A stretch of DNA of 64,000 nucleotides, from NCBI RefSeq assembly GCF_034321785.1, contig NZ_JAXLPB010000002.1, positions 1-64,000 on the forward strand. The letters are read 5' to 3'. The notes beneath the pieces were generated by a model. It ran no database searches. It had not been told where the DNA came from and saw only the letters and a list, made by a program, of their open reading frames with translations. Origin of the DNA: Fulvimarina uroteuthidis. Its GTDB lineage: Bacteria; Pseudomonadota; Alphaproteobacteria; Rhizobiales; Rhizobiaceae. This document shows positions 15,285 through 23,929 of this stretch, one piece after another (the first letter of the stretch is position 1; each line of letters opens with the position of its first letter). A program made the translations under genes and the position numbers.

Positions 15285-18224
15285 ATGAGCGCCGGCCCGG
15301 GCCGTGCCCGATCCGTGCCGCACCCTCGGCATGCGTGCAGGCGTCTGCGTGCCGTCTTCGTGGCGCTGGTTGCCGTCCTGTCCGTCTTTCTCGCCCTGGC
15401 CTCGCCGGCGCGCGCGCTCGACGTCGTCGCCGTGTCGCCGAACGAGAGCGTCATCAATCTGAGACCGGCGATGGAAGTCTATCGCAACGCCGGACGCAGC
15501 TTTCAGGTCTCGGCGGTTCCCGGACCGGAAGGCATCGTGCGGCGCATCGAGATCGATGCCCTGACGCCGCAGGCGAACGGCGACTGGGCGGTGTTCGCGC
15601 TCACCAACGAGAGCAACGAGCAGATCGATCGGCTGATCGTCGCCCCGCATTTCAAGCTGGCCGGCTCGGGCATCCTGTCGCCGGATCTCGGCTCGCAGCG
15701 CATCGCCGCCATCACGCCGAGCCAGGGCTTTGCGCTGGAGCGGCAGGTGTCGAGCGAAGCGGACGAGTTCCTGGTGACGCTCGATCCCGGCGCGATCGTC
15801 ACCTTCGTCGCCGAACTGACGGCCGAGCGCCTGCCCGACGTGCGGCTGTGGGAACCGGCGACGTACCGCGAAAACGTCAACGCCTTCACGCTCTATCGCG
15901 GCATCGTTCTCGGCATTGCCGGCCTTCTCGCCGTCTTCCTCACCATCCTCTTCGTGGTGAAGGGGTCGGCCATGTTCCCGGCCGCAGCCGCGCTCTCCTG
16001 GTCGGTGCTGGCCTATATCTGCATCGACTTCCAGTTCTGGGAAAAGCTCATCCCGTTCGCCCCCGGCCAGGAGCCGATCTGGCGCGCCGGCGTCGAGGTG
16101 GCGTTCCTGTTCACGCTTCTCCTTTTTCTTTTCGCCTATCTCAGCCTCAATCGCTGGCACGGATATCTTACCATCGCCTCCGGGCTGGTGCTGGCCGGCG
16201 TCGGCGCGCTCGGCGTCTACGCGCTGTTCGAGCCGGCCCTCGTCGCGGGGCTCACCCGCGTCAGCCTCGGCGCGACCGCCGTCCTCGGCCTCGGCGTCAT
16301 TCTCACCTTGAGTTTCCAGCGCTTCGACCGGGCCGTGATGCTGCTGCCCACATGGCTCCTGCTGATCGTCTGGATCTGGGCGGCCTGGATGACCGTGACG
16401 GGCCGTCTTTCCAACGACATCGTCCAGCCGGCCCTCGGCGGCGGCCTCGTGCTGATCGTCCTCCTCATCGGCTTCACGGTGATGCAGCACGGCTTTGCCG
16501 GCGGCACGCTCGCCCAGGGGCTCGTGTCCGACATGGAACGGCGTTCGCTGGCGCTGTCGGGCTCGGGCGACGCGATCTTCGACTGGGACATCGCCCGCGA
16601 CCGCATCTTCATCGATTCGGAAAGCGACATGCTCTCGGCCCTCCCCGTCGATACGATGAACGGGCCGGCGCGCAACTGGCTGCCGGTGCTTCACCCCGAC
16701 GACCGCGACCGGTTCAAGCTGACGCTCGATACGATCATCGAGCATCGCCGGGGCCGCATGCACCAGGATTTCCGGGTCCGCGACGCGGACGGCCACTATC
16801 ACTGGCTGGCGCTCAGGGCCCGCCCCATGCTCGGCACCGACGGCGAGGTGATGCGCTGCGTCGGAACCCTGAAGGACGTGACCTCGGCCAAGAAGGCCGA
16901 GAACCGCCTGCTGCAGGACGCGCTGATCGACCAGTTGACCGGCCTTCCCAATCGCGAGGTCTTCATGGACCGGCTCGGCGCGATCAACTGCCTGGCGGCC
17001 GATTGCGCCGACGTCTCGCCGACGGTGTTCGTCATCGACATCGACCGGTTCAGGCAGGTCAACGACGATTACGGGCTCGCGACGGGGGATACGATCATCC
17101 TCACCCTCGGGCGCCGACTGAAGCGCGTGATGCGCGCGCAGGACACGCTCGCGCGGCTGGGGGGCGACCAGTTCGGGGCGATCCTCGTCTCCGAGACCAC
17201 CTCCGACGCGGTGGCGGATTTCGCCGAGCGGATGCGCGAGGCCATCCGCGCGCCGATCGGCTTTGCAGACCGGGAAATCGTCCTCACCGCTTCGATCGGC
17301 CTCACCGGGTGGTCGGCCGATCAATCGGCGCAGGAAGCCTTGATGGAGGCCGATCTCGCCATGCACCACGCCAAGCGCATGGGCGGCGACCGGATCGAGC
17401 CGTTCCGACCGGCCTACAAGGCGATCGGCTCGAGCCGGCTGGCGCTCGAGACCGATCTTCGCCGCGCGTTCGAACGCCACGAACTGGCGCTCGCCTTCCA
17501 GCCGATCGTCTCCCTGGAAGACGAGACGATCGCCGGCTTCGAGGCGCTTCTCAGATGGGATCATCCGCGCCGGGGCAAGATCTCGCCCGCCGAGTTCGTG
17601 CCGCTCGCCGAACGCTCCGGCCTCATCGTCCAGCTCGGCCAGTTCGCGCTCGAGGAAGCCGCCAAGCGCCTCAGCGACTGGCACCGTGCCACGGGAAACA
17701 CCAAGCTCTTCATGTCCGTCAACGTGTCGAGCCGCCAGCTCATCACCCAGGATCTGCTCTCGGACGTGGATACGGTCCTCCAGCGCTACCGGCTGCCGCC
17801 CTCGTCCCTGAAGCTGGAATTGACCGAATCCCTCGTCATGGACAATCCGGAGCGGTCGGCGCAGCTTCTGAACCGCATCGTGGAGCGCGGGGTCGGCCTG
17901 TCGCTCGACGATTTCGGCACCGGCTATTCCTCGCTCGCCTATCTGATGCGGTTTCCCTTCGACACGCTGAAGATCGACCAGTCGTTCCTGAAGCACAATT
18001 CGCAGCCCCAGCGCCCGGTGATCCTGAAGAGCATCGTGACGATGGCCCACGATCTCGGCCTGAAGATCGTCGCCGAAGGCGTGGAGACGGAGGAGGACGT
18101 GATGACGCTGCGGCAGATGAAATGCGAATATGCCCAGAGCTTCCTTTACTCCAAGCCCCTCAATCACGAGGAGGCGCGTCGCGCACTGACCAGCAGGGAG
18201 ACCTTGCTGAACAAGACCGCCTGA
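15285..18224 (+). CDS. 7TM-PAS-GGDEF-EAL cyclic-di-GMP protein
   Basis: About 979 residues. Order: signal peptide (residues 15-45), periplasmic domain (about 45-205), seven hydrophobic segments (about 205-410), PAS domain (about 425-545), GGDEF domain and EAL domain. The GGDEF motif reads GGDQF at residues 626-630, with RxxD inhibitory site RAQD five residues before it. The EAL domain looks intact: EALLRW (753), the NVSSRQL Asn, ELTES, DDFGTGYSS, LKIDQSF and EGVE are all present. It is probably a c-di-GMP phosphodiesterase with a regulatory GGDEF domain. The start is uncertain: GTG at 15261 is an alternative. It follows the GNAT gene closely. Confidence 0.88.
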   Translation: MSAGPGRARSVPHPRHACRRLRAVFVALVAVLSVFLALASPARALDVVAVSPNESVINLRPAMEVYRNAGRSFQVSAVPGPEGIVRRIEIDALTPQANGDWAVFALTNESNEQIDRLIVAPHFKLAGSGILSPDLGSQRIAAITPSQGFALERQVSSEADEFLVTLDPGAIVTFVAELTAERLPDVRLWEPATYRENVNAFTLYRGIVLGIAGLLAVFLTILFVVKGSAMFPAAAALSWSVLAYICIDFQFWEKLIPFAPGQEPIWRAGVEVAFLFTLLLFLFAYLSLNRWHGYLTIASGLVLAGVGALGVYALFEPALVAGLTRVSLGATAVLGLGVILTLSFQRFDRAVMLLPTWLLLIVWIWAAWMTVTGRLSNDIVQPALGGGLVLIVLLIGFTVMQHGFAGGTLAQGLVSDMERRSLALSGSGDAIFDWDIARDRIFIDSESDMLSALPVDTMNGPARNWLPVLHPDDRDRFKLTLDTIIEHRRGRMHQDFRVRDADGHYHWLALRARPMLGTDGEVMRCVGTLKDVTSAKKAENRLLQDALIDQLTGLPNREVFMDRLGAINCLAADCADVSPTVFVIDIDRFRQVNDDYGLATGDTIILTLGRRLKRVMRAQDTLARLGGDQFGAILVSETTSDAVADFAERMREAIRAPIGFADREIVLTASIGLTGWSADQSAQEALMEADLAMHHAKRMGGDRIEPFRPAYKAIGSSRLALETDLRRAFERHELALAFQPIVSLEDETIAGFEALLRWDHPRRGKISPAEFVPLAERSGLIVQLGQFALEEAAKRLSDWHRATGNTKLFMSVNVSSRQLITQDLLSDVDTVLQRYRLPPSSLKLELTESLVMDNPERSAQLLNRIVERGVGLSLDDFGTGYSSLAYLMRFPFDTLKIDQSFLKHNSQPQRPVILKSIVTMAHDLGLKIVAEGVETEEDVMTLRQMKCEYAQSFLYSKPLNHEEARRALTSRETLLNKTA

Positions 18225-18323
18225 TGCTCGAACCGCGCGGCGCCTGCGCCATGATCCGGGCGACCGGACGGATGGACCGCAGCAACGGCCCGGCCCGTGA
18301 CCCAAGCTGCCGAACGCCGACGA

Positions 18324-18926
18324 TCAGGCGTGGCCGGCCTCGGTGTTGAGGAAGGCCTGCTGGATGCCGAGAAGGCCGAGCGCCCGGTCGTACTTGTCGG
18401 TCAGTTCGTTGGAGAAGACGATCGACAGATCCGCCTTGCAGGTCAGCCAGCCGTTCTGGGCGATCTCCTCCTCCAGCTGGCCGGGTGCCCATCCCGAATA
18501 GCCGAGCGCCATGATCGCCGTCTTCGGGCCGATCCCCTGCGAGATGGCACGCAGGATATCCGTCGTCGGCGTCAGCGCGATCTCGTGATCGACCGCAACG
18601 GTGGATTCGGAATCGTAGTCGACCGAATGAAGGACGAAGCCACGGCTCTGCTCGACCGGCCCGCCGCGGCACACGGAGACTTCCGCACCGCCGGACGGCA
18701 TGCGGATCTCGCCCTCGTGCTCGACGATGCCGAGCTGGGTCAGGAGTTGCGGGAAGCTCGTCGTCTGCGCCTTGTTGATGATGAAACCCATCGCGCCGTT
18801 GGCGGAATGGGCGCACAGATAGATCACCGTGCGCGCGAACACCTCGCCCTCGATGCCGGGCATGGCGATAAGAAAATGGCCTTCCAGCGATGTGGCCGCA
18901 CTTCCGCCGATCTCGTCGAATTGCAT
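18324..18926 (-). CDS. YqgE/AlgH family protein (UPF0301)
   Basis: The 200-residue protein has family marks LEGHFLIAMPGI near residue 15, the GAMGFIINK block, GGPVEQSRGFVLHS, and LGYSGWAPGQLEEEI near residue 145. Members (YqgE in E. coli, AlgH in Pseudomonas) are of uncertain role. The ATG at 18926 aligns with the family N-terminus; the longer frame to 19118 adds unrelated sequence. It is divergent from the DsbD-like gene. Confidence 0.9.
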   Translation of the reverse strand: MQFDEIGGSAATSLEGHFLIAMPGIEGEVFARTVIYLCAHSANGAMGFIINKAQTTSFPQLLTQLGIVEHEGEIRMPSGGAEVSVCRGGPVEQSRGFVLHSVDYDSESTVAVDHEIALTPTTDILRAISQGIGPKTAIMALGYSGWAPGQLEEEIAQNGWLTCKADLSIVFSNELTDKYDRALGLLGIQQAFLNTEAGHA

Positions 18927-19120
18927 GGATTGTCGCTCCCCGAACCCGCTACCGTGATCAAGGTGGCACCGAACGCGGACAAATTCCAGTTTCAATCGCG
19001 GCACCGTCTCGCCAGCGGTGTGGCGTACCTCTTTCGGCGGGCCGCAAGGTTGGCGGTCGATCGGGACGAAAGTCCCTATATCACGAGAAATCACCCGTTC
19101 CGGGCGATCGAAAGGCACCG

Positions 19121-19948
19121 ATGATGACGACGTCCCACGCGACCATTCTTCGCAGAGCGATCACCGCCGGGCTCGGCACCCTCGCGGGGATCTGCGCCCT
19201 CGGTGCCACCGCGGCCAACGCCGCCGGGCAGACCTTCCAGAACGAATTTGCGACCTTGAGCCTTTCGGCGAGCGAACCCGGCAGCGACGGGTCGGTGCGG
19301 GGTGCGCTGACGATCGACCTCGAGCCCGGCTGGAAGACCTACTGGCTGGATCCCGGCCCGTCGGGCATACCGCCGCAGATCGATTTTTCCGCGACCTCCG
19401 GCGTCGCCGACACGAAGCTCTTCGCGCCGATGCCGGCGCGCTTCGGCGAGGAGCTCGCCCGCGCGAACGGCTACAAGCACGATCTGGCACTTCCCTTCAC
19501 GATCGTGGCCAAGGACGGCGAGACGATCACCGGACCGATCGTCGCGAAGATCTTCCTCGGCGTGTGCGAGGAGATCTGCATTCCCGTCCAGACGACGCTG
19601 ACCGCGACGCAGGAAAGCGACACGGGGCTCGTCGAGACCGCGTTCGCCACGTTGCCCGAGCCGATCGACGACAGCCGCGTGACGGCGCGGCTCGAGGACG
19701 GCGTTCTGGTGCTCGACGTGTCCGGGACGGGCAATGCGGGGGACAGGACCGCGCTGACCGACGCCTTCGTTCTCGGCCCGGCAGGCTGGTATTTCGGCGA
19801 GCCGAAGCCGCCGCGCTACGAGAACGGGATCACGACCTTCCGCGTCCCCGTCGACGAGCGGCCGAAGACCGGCGGGCTGCCGGCGCTCACGCTCCTGTTC
19901 GCCGATCACGAGAAGGGTCTCAGCGCGTCCGTCGAACCGCAACCCTGA
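19121..19948 (+). CDS. Periplasmic protein with DsbD-alpha-like domain
   Basis: About 275 residues with a cleavable signal peptide ending near ANAAG (residue 33) and a domain resembling the N-terminal alpha domain of DsbD. A Cys pair occurs as CEEIC in LGVCEEICIPV, the expected place of the redox cysteines. The membrane beta domain and thioredoxin-like gamma domain of full DsbD are absent, so an electron donor must come from elsewhere (a CcdA-type protein would fit). The DsbD pattern GWKTYWLDPGPSGIPPQ is clear. An AAAGG ribosome site supports the start; a second ATG follows directly. Confidence 0.8.
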   Translation: MMTTSHATILRRAITAGLGTLAGICALGATAANAAGQTFQNEFATLSLSASEPGSDGSVRGALTIDLEPGWKTYWLDPGPSGIPPQIDFSATSGVADTKLFAPMPARFGEELARANGYKHDLALPFTIVAKDGETITGPIVAKIFLGVCEEICIPVQTTLTATQESDTGLVETAFATLPEPIDDSRVTARLEDGVLVLDVSGTGNAGDRTALTDAFVLGPAGWYFGEPKPPRYENGITTFRVPVDERPKTGGLPALTLLFADHEKGLSASVEPQP

Positions 19949-19993
19949 GGGACGCGCGGAACGGCCGAGGCCGTTTCGAGCGACGGCCGGGCC

Positions 19994-20446
19994 TCAGCGC
20001 TTCTTCTTGAAGGGCGCCATGCCGTCATTGGCGAGCTGGTCCGCCCGCTCGTTGCCTTCGTGGCCCGCATGGCCTTTCACCCAGTGAAAGGTGACGTCGT
20101 GCCGGGCGCGTTCCTCGTCGAGGCGCTGCCACAGTTCGGCATTCTTCACGGGCTTCCGGTCGGCGGTCTTCCAGCCGTTCTTCTTCCAGCCATGGATCCA
20201 CTTCATGATGCCGTCGCGCATATAGGCCGAATCGGAGTGGAGATCGACCGCGCACGGGCGCTGCAGCGCGGCCAGGGCCTCGATCGCGGCAAGCAGCTCC
20301 ATCCGGTTGTTGGTGGTGTTCTGTTCACCGCCCTTCAACTCCTTCGAGTTCTCGCCGAACCGCATGAGGACGCCCCATCCGCCGGGGCCTGGATTGCCCG
20401 AGCACGCGCCGTCCGTATAGATCTCGACCCGTTTTGCCTCGCTCAC
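19994..20446 (-). CDS. rnhA: Ribonuclease HI
   Basis: The 150-residue enzyme degrades the RNA strand of RNA-DNA hybrids. All four acidic catalytic residues are present in their contexts: YTDGACSGNPGPGG (Asp), NRMELLA (Glu), LHSDSAYMRDGI (Asp) and GNERADQLAN (Asp), with the catalytic-loop His in VKGHAGHEGN. The start is GTG at 20446, with GGGAGGA five bases upstream, and it overlaps the thrB stop as GTGA. Longer ATG versions extend into thrB and lack support. Confidence 0.95.
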   Translation of the reverse strand: MSEAKRVEIYTDGACSGNPGPGGWGVLMRFGENSKELKGGEQNTTNNRMELLAAIEALAALQRPCAVDLHSDSAYMRDGIMKWIHGWKKNGWKTADRKPVKNAELWQRLDEERARHDVTFHWVKGHAGHEGNERADQLANDGMAPFKKKR

Positions 20447-21423
20447 GCTCGTCCTCCCGATGGGCTGTATCCATATTCGCCGGCACGCGTCACGCTGCGG
20501 TGGAAACGCAGCTTGCGAAGATATTCGCGCGGATCCTTCTTCATCACGAAACTGCCGTCCGGCACCGTGAGCCAGTCGTAGAGCCGGGTCAGGAGAAACC
20601 GCATCGCCGCCCCCCGGCACAGGATCGGCAACGCCTCGACTTCGGCCTCGGTCATCGGACGGACCGACTGGTAGCCGTTCAGCAGCGCCGCGCCCTTCGT
20701 CATGTTGAAGCTGCCATCCGCCTCGAAGCACCAGGCCGTCAGGGTGATCGCGATATCATAGGCAAGGAGATCGTTGCAGGCGAAGTAGAAGTCGATGATG
20801 CCGGACAGTTCGCCGTTGAGGAAGAACACGTTGTCGGTGAAGAGATCGGCATGGATCACCCCCGACGGCAGGCCCTGCGGCCAGCTGGCTTCGATTTCGC
20901 AGAGCTCCGCCTCGATCTCGGCCGAAAGCCCGGCTTCCACCTCGTCGACCCGGTCCGGGCAGGACCGGAACAGAGGCCGCCATGCCGTCATGGCGAGCCC
21001 ATTGGCACGGTGCATGGAAAAGCCCCTGCCGATCTCGTGCAGGCGGGCCATGGCGGCACCGACCGCGCGGCAGTTGGCGGGCGAGGGACGCCGGGCCCCC
21101 ATGCCTTCGAGAAAGGTGAAGATCGCTCCGGGGCGCCCCGCAAGCTCGCCCAGCGCCTCGCCGTCGCGGCGCTGCACGGGCAGCGGGCACGACAGCCCGT
21201 GCTCCGCCAGATATTGCATCAGCCCGAGGAAGAAGGGCAGATCGTTCCGGTCGACGCGCTTTTCATAAAGGGTGAGAATGAAGGTGTCGGCGCTCGTGCG
21301 CAGCAGGAAGTTCGAATTTTCGACCCCTTCCGCAATGCCCTTGTAGCTGAGCACCTGGCCGAGATCGTACCCGCTCAGAAATTCGACGAGTTCGGCTTCG
21401 CCGACATCCGTATAGACGGCCAT
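20443..21423 (-). CDS. thrB: Homoserine kinase (ThrB, APH-like type II)
   Basis: The 326-residue enzyme phosphorylates homoserine for threonine synthase. It belongs to the aminoglycoside-phosphotransferase fold rather than the GHMP family of E. coli ThrB. Features: MAVYTDVGEAEL start, the NSNFLL phosphate-loop region, the catalytic HADLFTDNVFF, and metal-binding IIDFYFACND. It lies 13 bases after ispH and overlaps rnhA by four bases. thrC sits about 8 kb away, so the pathway is not in one operon. Confidence 0.93.
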   Translation of the reverse strand: MAVYTDVGEAELVEFLSGYDLGQVLSYKGIAEGVENSNFLLRTSADTFILTLYEKRVDRNDLPFFLGLMQYLAEHGLSCPLPVQRRDGEALGELAGRPGAIFTFLEGMGARRPSPANCRAVGAAMARLHEIGRGFSMHRANGLAMTAWRPLFRSCPDRVDEVEAGLSAEIEAELCEIEASWPQGLPSGVIHADLFTDNVFFLNGELSGIIDFYFACNDLLAYDIAITLTAWCFEADGSFNMTKGAALLNGYQSVRPMTEAEVEALPILCRGAAMRFLLTRLYDWLTVPDGSFVMKKDPREYLRKLRFHRSVTRAGEYGYSPSGGRA

Positions 21424-21436
21424 GATCGCGTGTCCT

Positions 21437-22465
21437 TCAGGCGGCGCCGTTGACGAACGCCATGTCCGCCGGTGTCAGCGGCACGTCGCGGATCGCCCGC
21501 ATGACCGGGAACAGCTCGTTCTCTTCCGCCGTCTGCACGATCTCGAGCGATACCTCGTAATCCGCCCGCGCCCGCGCGATGATCCCGTCGACCAGGATGT
21601 CGGGTGCGGACGCGCCCGCCGACAGGGCGATGGTGGCGCCGTCCGTCACGGTTTCCCAGGGAATATCGTGCTCGCTCTCGACGAGGATTGCGTCCTTCGC
21701 GCCGAAGCGCTTGGCGACTTCGACGAGGCGTCTGGAATTGGAGGAATTGGGCGCGCCGACGACGATGAAGAGATCGGTCTTCTCGGATGCCGCCTTCACC
21801 GCATCCTGCCGGTTCGTGGTCGCGTAGCAGATCGATTCGGACGCCGGCGCATGGAGCTCGGGGAACTTGCGCGCCAGCGCCGTCACCACGCCCGCGGTAT
21901 CGTCGACCGAAAGCGTCGTCTGGGTGATGAAGCCTAGAGCCGACGGATCGGCGGGTTCGAACGCGGCCACGTCCTCCTCGGTCTCGATCAGTGTCACGGT
22001 GCCGGGGGGCAGCTGGCCGAGCGTGCCGACGACCTCCGGATGCCCGGCATGGCCGATCAGCAGCACGTGGCGGCCGAGCTTGACGTGGCGAAGCCCCTGC
22101 TTGTGGACCTTGGAGACCAGCGGGCAGGTCGCATCGAGGTAGAACATGTCCCGGGCCTCGGCCCGCGCGGGCACGGATTTGGGCACTCCGTGGGCCGAGA
22201 AGACGACCGGCTGCCCGTCGTCGGGCACCTCGTCGAGATCCTTTACGAACACCGCGCCCATGTCGCGAAGACCGTCCACCACATAGCGGTTGTGAACGAT
22301 CTCGTGTCGCACATAGACCGGCGCGCCGTACTTCTTCAGCGCGAGGACGACGATCTGGATCGCGCGATCGACGCCGGCGCAGAACCCGCGCGGCTCGCAG
22401 AGTTTCAGCGTCAGCCGGGGCCGCGTGGCGGCGGTCGGGGGCGAAAGGGTCTCGGTATCGGTCAT
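21437..22465 (-). CDS. ispH: 4-hydroxy-3-methylbut-2-enyl diphosphate reductase
   Basis: The 342-residue iron-sulfur enzyme makes IPP and DMAPP in the last step of the MEP pathway. The three cluster cysteines sit in EPRGFCAGVDRAI, LDATCPLVSKVH and SICYATTNRQDAV, and the HE pair in RHEIVHNRYVV and the GHAGHPEVVG loop are conserved. dxs, the first gene of the same pathway, is about 24 kb away. It lies 31 bases after the SURF1 gene and may be read from the cox cluster. Confidence 0.96.
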   Translation of the reverse strand: MTDTETLSPPTAATRPRLTLKLCEPRGFCAGVDRAIQIVVLALKKYGAPVYVRHEIVHNRYVVDGLRDMGAVFVKDLDEVPDDGQPVVFSAHGVPKSVPARAEARDMFYLDATCPLVSKVHKQGLRHVKLGRHVLLIGHAGHPEVVGTLGQLPPGTVTLIETEEDVAAFEPADPSALGFITQTTLSVDDTAGVVTALARKFPELHAPASESICYATTNRQDAVKAASEKTDLFIVVGAPNSSNSRRLVEVAKRFGAKDAILVESEHDIPWETVTDGATIALSAGASAPDILVDGIIARARADYEVSLEIVQTAEENELFPVMRAIRDVPLTPADMAFVNGAA

Positions 22466-22496
22466 GGTGCGAATGAAGGCATGCGGCCCCGTCCTG

Positions 22497-23294
22497 TCAA
22501 GACGGTCGCGACGTTTCGCGTTTCGCGCGGAGCTGCCGCGCGACCAGCATCACGGTCATGACGAGGAGGACCGCGCCGATGCCGAACCAGGTGAAGGCGT
22601 ATTGGAGATGGTTGTTCGTGATCGACACGATCGTCTGGCCGCCCACGGGAAGCGTGCGGGAAGCCGGATCGAGCTTGGCATCGACGAAGAACGGCACAAG
22701 ATCGACGCCGGGATCGACGGTGAGGCCCGAGGTCATGGCGTTGAGGTCGCGCCAGAAGAAGGTGTCGTTGCCCGGCTCGTTCTCGGGCACGAAGTAGCCC
22801 GGCTTTTCCGCCGGCGCATTGCGGGCGACGCCCTCGATGGTCACGGTCTCGTCCGGCTGGCTTCCCGGGCGCGCGGACGGATCGCGCGCCTCGTAGGGGA
22901 CGAAGCCGCGATTGACGATCACGAGCTTGTCGTCCGGCGTCAGAAGCGGCGTGTAGACGTTCCAGCCCGTCTGGCCGTCCGCCGTGGTGAAGAAGAAGCG
23001 CTCGCCGCCATGCAGGAACCGGCCCTCGACCGTCACCGGCTGATAGTCGACGTCGCCGGTCTCCTCGTACGCGTCGATCGCGGCCTCGAGCGGGATCGGG
23101 TCGGCGCCGATCCGAGCGTCGATCCGTTCGACGAGGGCGTTCTTCCAGGTGAGCCGCTCGACCTGCCAGGAACCGAGCGCGAAGAGAATCGCCATGCCGA
23201 CGACGCAAAAGCCGAGGGCAAGAGCGAATTTCGTCCGGCCCATCGGTTCGAGTCGCTGTGCGGGGGATGCGGTTTCGCCGCTGGCGTCGCTCAT
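22497..23294 (-). CDS. SURF1 family cytochrome oxidase assembly protein
   Basis: The 265-residue protein has a membrane segment near each end (about residues 20-40 and 230-250) and a periplasmic domain between, the usual SURF1 (Shy1) layout. Marks include LGSWQVERLTWKNAL, VIVNRGFVP and the C-terminal NNHLQYAFTWFGIG. Bacterial Surf1 delivers heme a to subunit I. The ATG at 23294 overlaps the stop of the DUF983 gene. Confidence 0.93.
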   Translation of the reverse strand: MSDASGETASPAQRLEPMGRTKFALALGFCVVGMAILFALGSWQVERLTWKNALVERIDARIGADPIPLEAAIDAYEETGDVDYQPVTVEGRFLHGGERFFFTTADGQTGWNVYTPLLTPDDKLVIVNRGFVPYEARDPSARPGSQPDETVTIEGVARNAPAEKPGYFVPENEPGNDTFFWRDLNAMTSGLTVDPGVDLVPFFVDAKLDPASRTLPVGGQTIVSITNNHLQYAFTWFGIGAVLLVMTVMLVARQLRAKRETSRPS

Positions 23295-23719
23295 GATCGC
23301 TCGTCTCCGTCGATTGCGGGACGTGCCGGCGGCACGTCCTCGTCCGGTCGATCGATACGGCCCTCCCGAGCCTTGTTGGCATATTGCAGCGCGATCATCA
23401 GGCCCTTCAACATGCGCAGCATGGGCAAAGCGAGGAGGAAGATCAGCGGGATCCACAAGAGCAGATGAACGTAGAAGGGCGGCGCCTGGGACACTTCCAT
23501 CCAGAGCGCCAGGCCGCACACCACGAAGCCGATGATCAGGATGACGAAGACCGCCGGACCGTCACCGGAATCGGCGAACCCGTAATCGAGGTCGCATTCC
23601 TCGCAGCGCCGCGCAGGCGTCAGAAAACCGGCGAACAGCCGCCCCTCGCCGCAGCGCGGGCATCGCCCGGACAGGCCCGCCTTCACGGGATCGGTCTTCG
23701 TTTCGGCTGGATGGTTCAC
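23291..23719 (-). CDS. DUF983 membrane protein
   Basis: The 142-residue protein has an N-terminal zinc-ribbon-like pair of motifs (CPRCGEG near residue 20 and CEEC near residue 39) and two transmembrane segments at about 56-75 and 84-104. DUF983 proteins commonly sit beside cox assembly genes and an assembly role is presumed, not shown. It is downstream of the terminator after ctaE, so it may have its own promoter, and it is coupled to the SURF1 gene by ATGA. Confidence 0.85.
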   Translation of the reverse strand: MNHPAETKTDPVKAGLSGRCPRCGEGRLFAGFLTPARRCEECDLDYGFADSGDGPAVFVILIIGFVVCGLALWMEVSQAPPFYVHLLLWIPLIFLLALPMLRMLKGLMIALQYANKAREGRIDRPDEDVPPARPAIDGDERS

Positions 23720-23864
23720 GGCGGTTCATCCTCAGATTGCGACGGGACGCCGAGGCGCCGCGACCAAATTGTGAACCTGCGGGTCGGATGACCGGCGGTT
23801 CCGCGAAAGAACCCTCGAGTCCGGGCGGCCCCCTGGAGCGCTCGGCGGTCCGGCCCTCGAAATG

Positions 23865-23893
23865 AAAAGGGGCGGGCCTTCCGGCACCGCCCC
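23865..23893 (-). terminator. Intrinsic terminator after ctaE
   Basis: Read on the minus strand, GGGGCGG and CCGCCCC (7-bp stem, 23869-23875 with 23887-23893) enclose an 11-base loop and are followed by TTTT. It lies 37 bases after the ctaE stop and separates the oxidase genes from DUF983-SURF1-ispH. Confidence 0.7.
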
Positions 23894-23929
23894 CGATGTC
23901 CTGTCCTGTTTCGCGCGGCCCCGTCCCGA

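Noticed and set aside
15270..18305. A 1011-codon open frame on the minus strand opposite the GGDEF-EAL gene, and similar long antisense frames at 5234-7051, 26802-28388 and 46454-48682
   Set aside because: They lie entirely opposite genes with clear domains, have no ribosome sites or recognisable domains, and are Arg/Gly/Asp-rich as expected when GC-rich codons are read in another frame.
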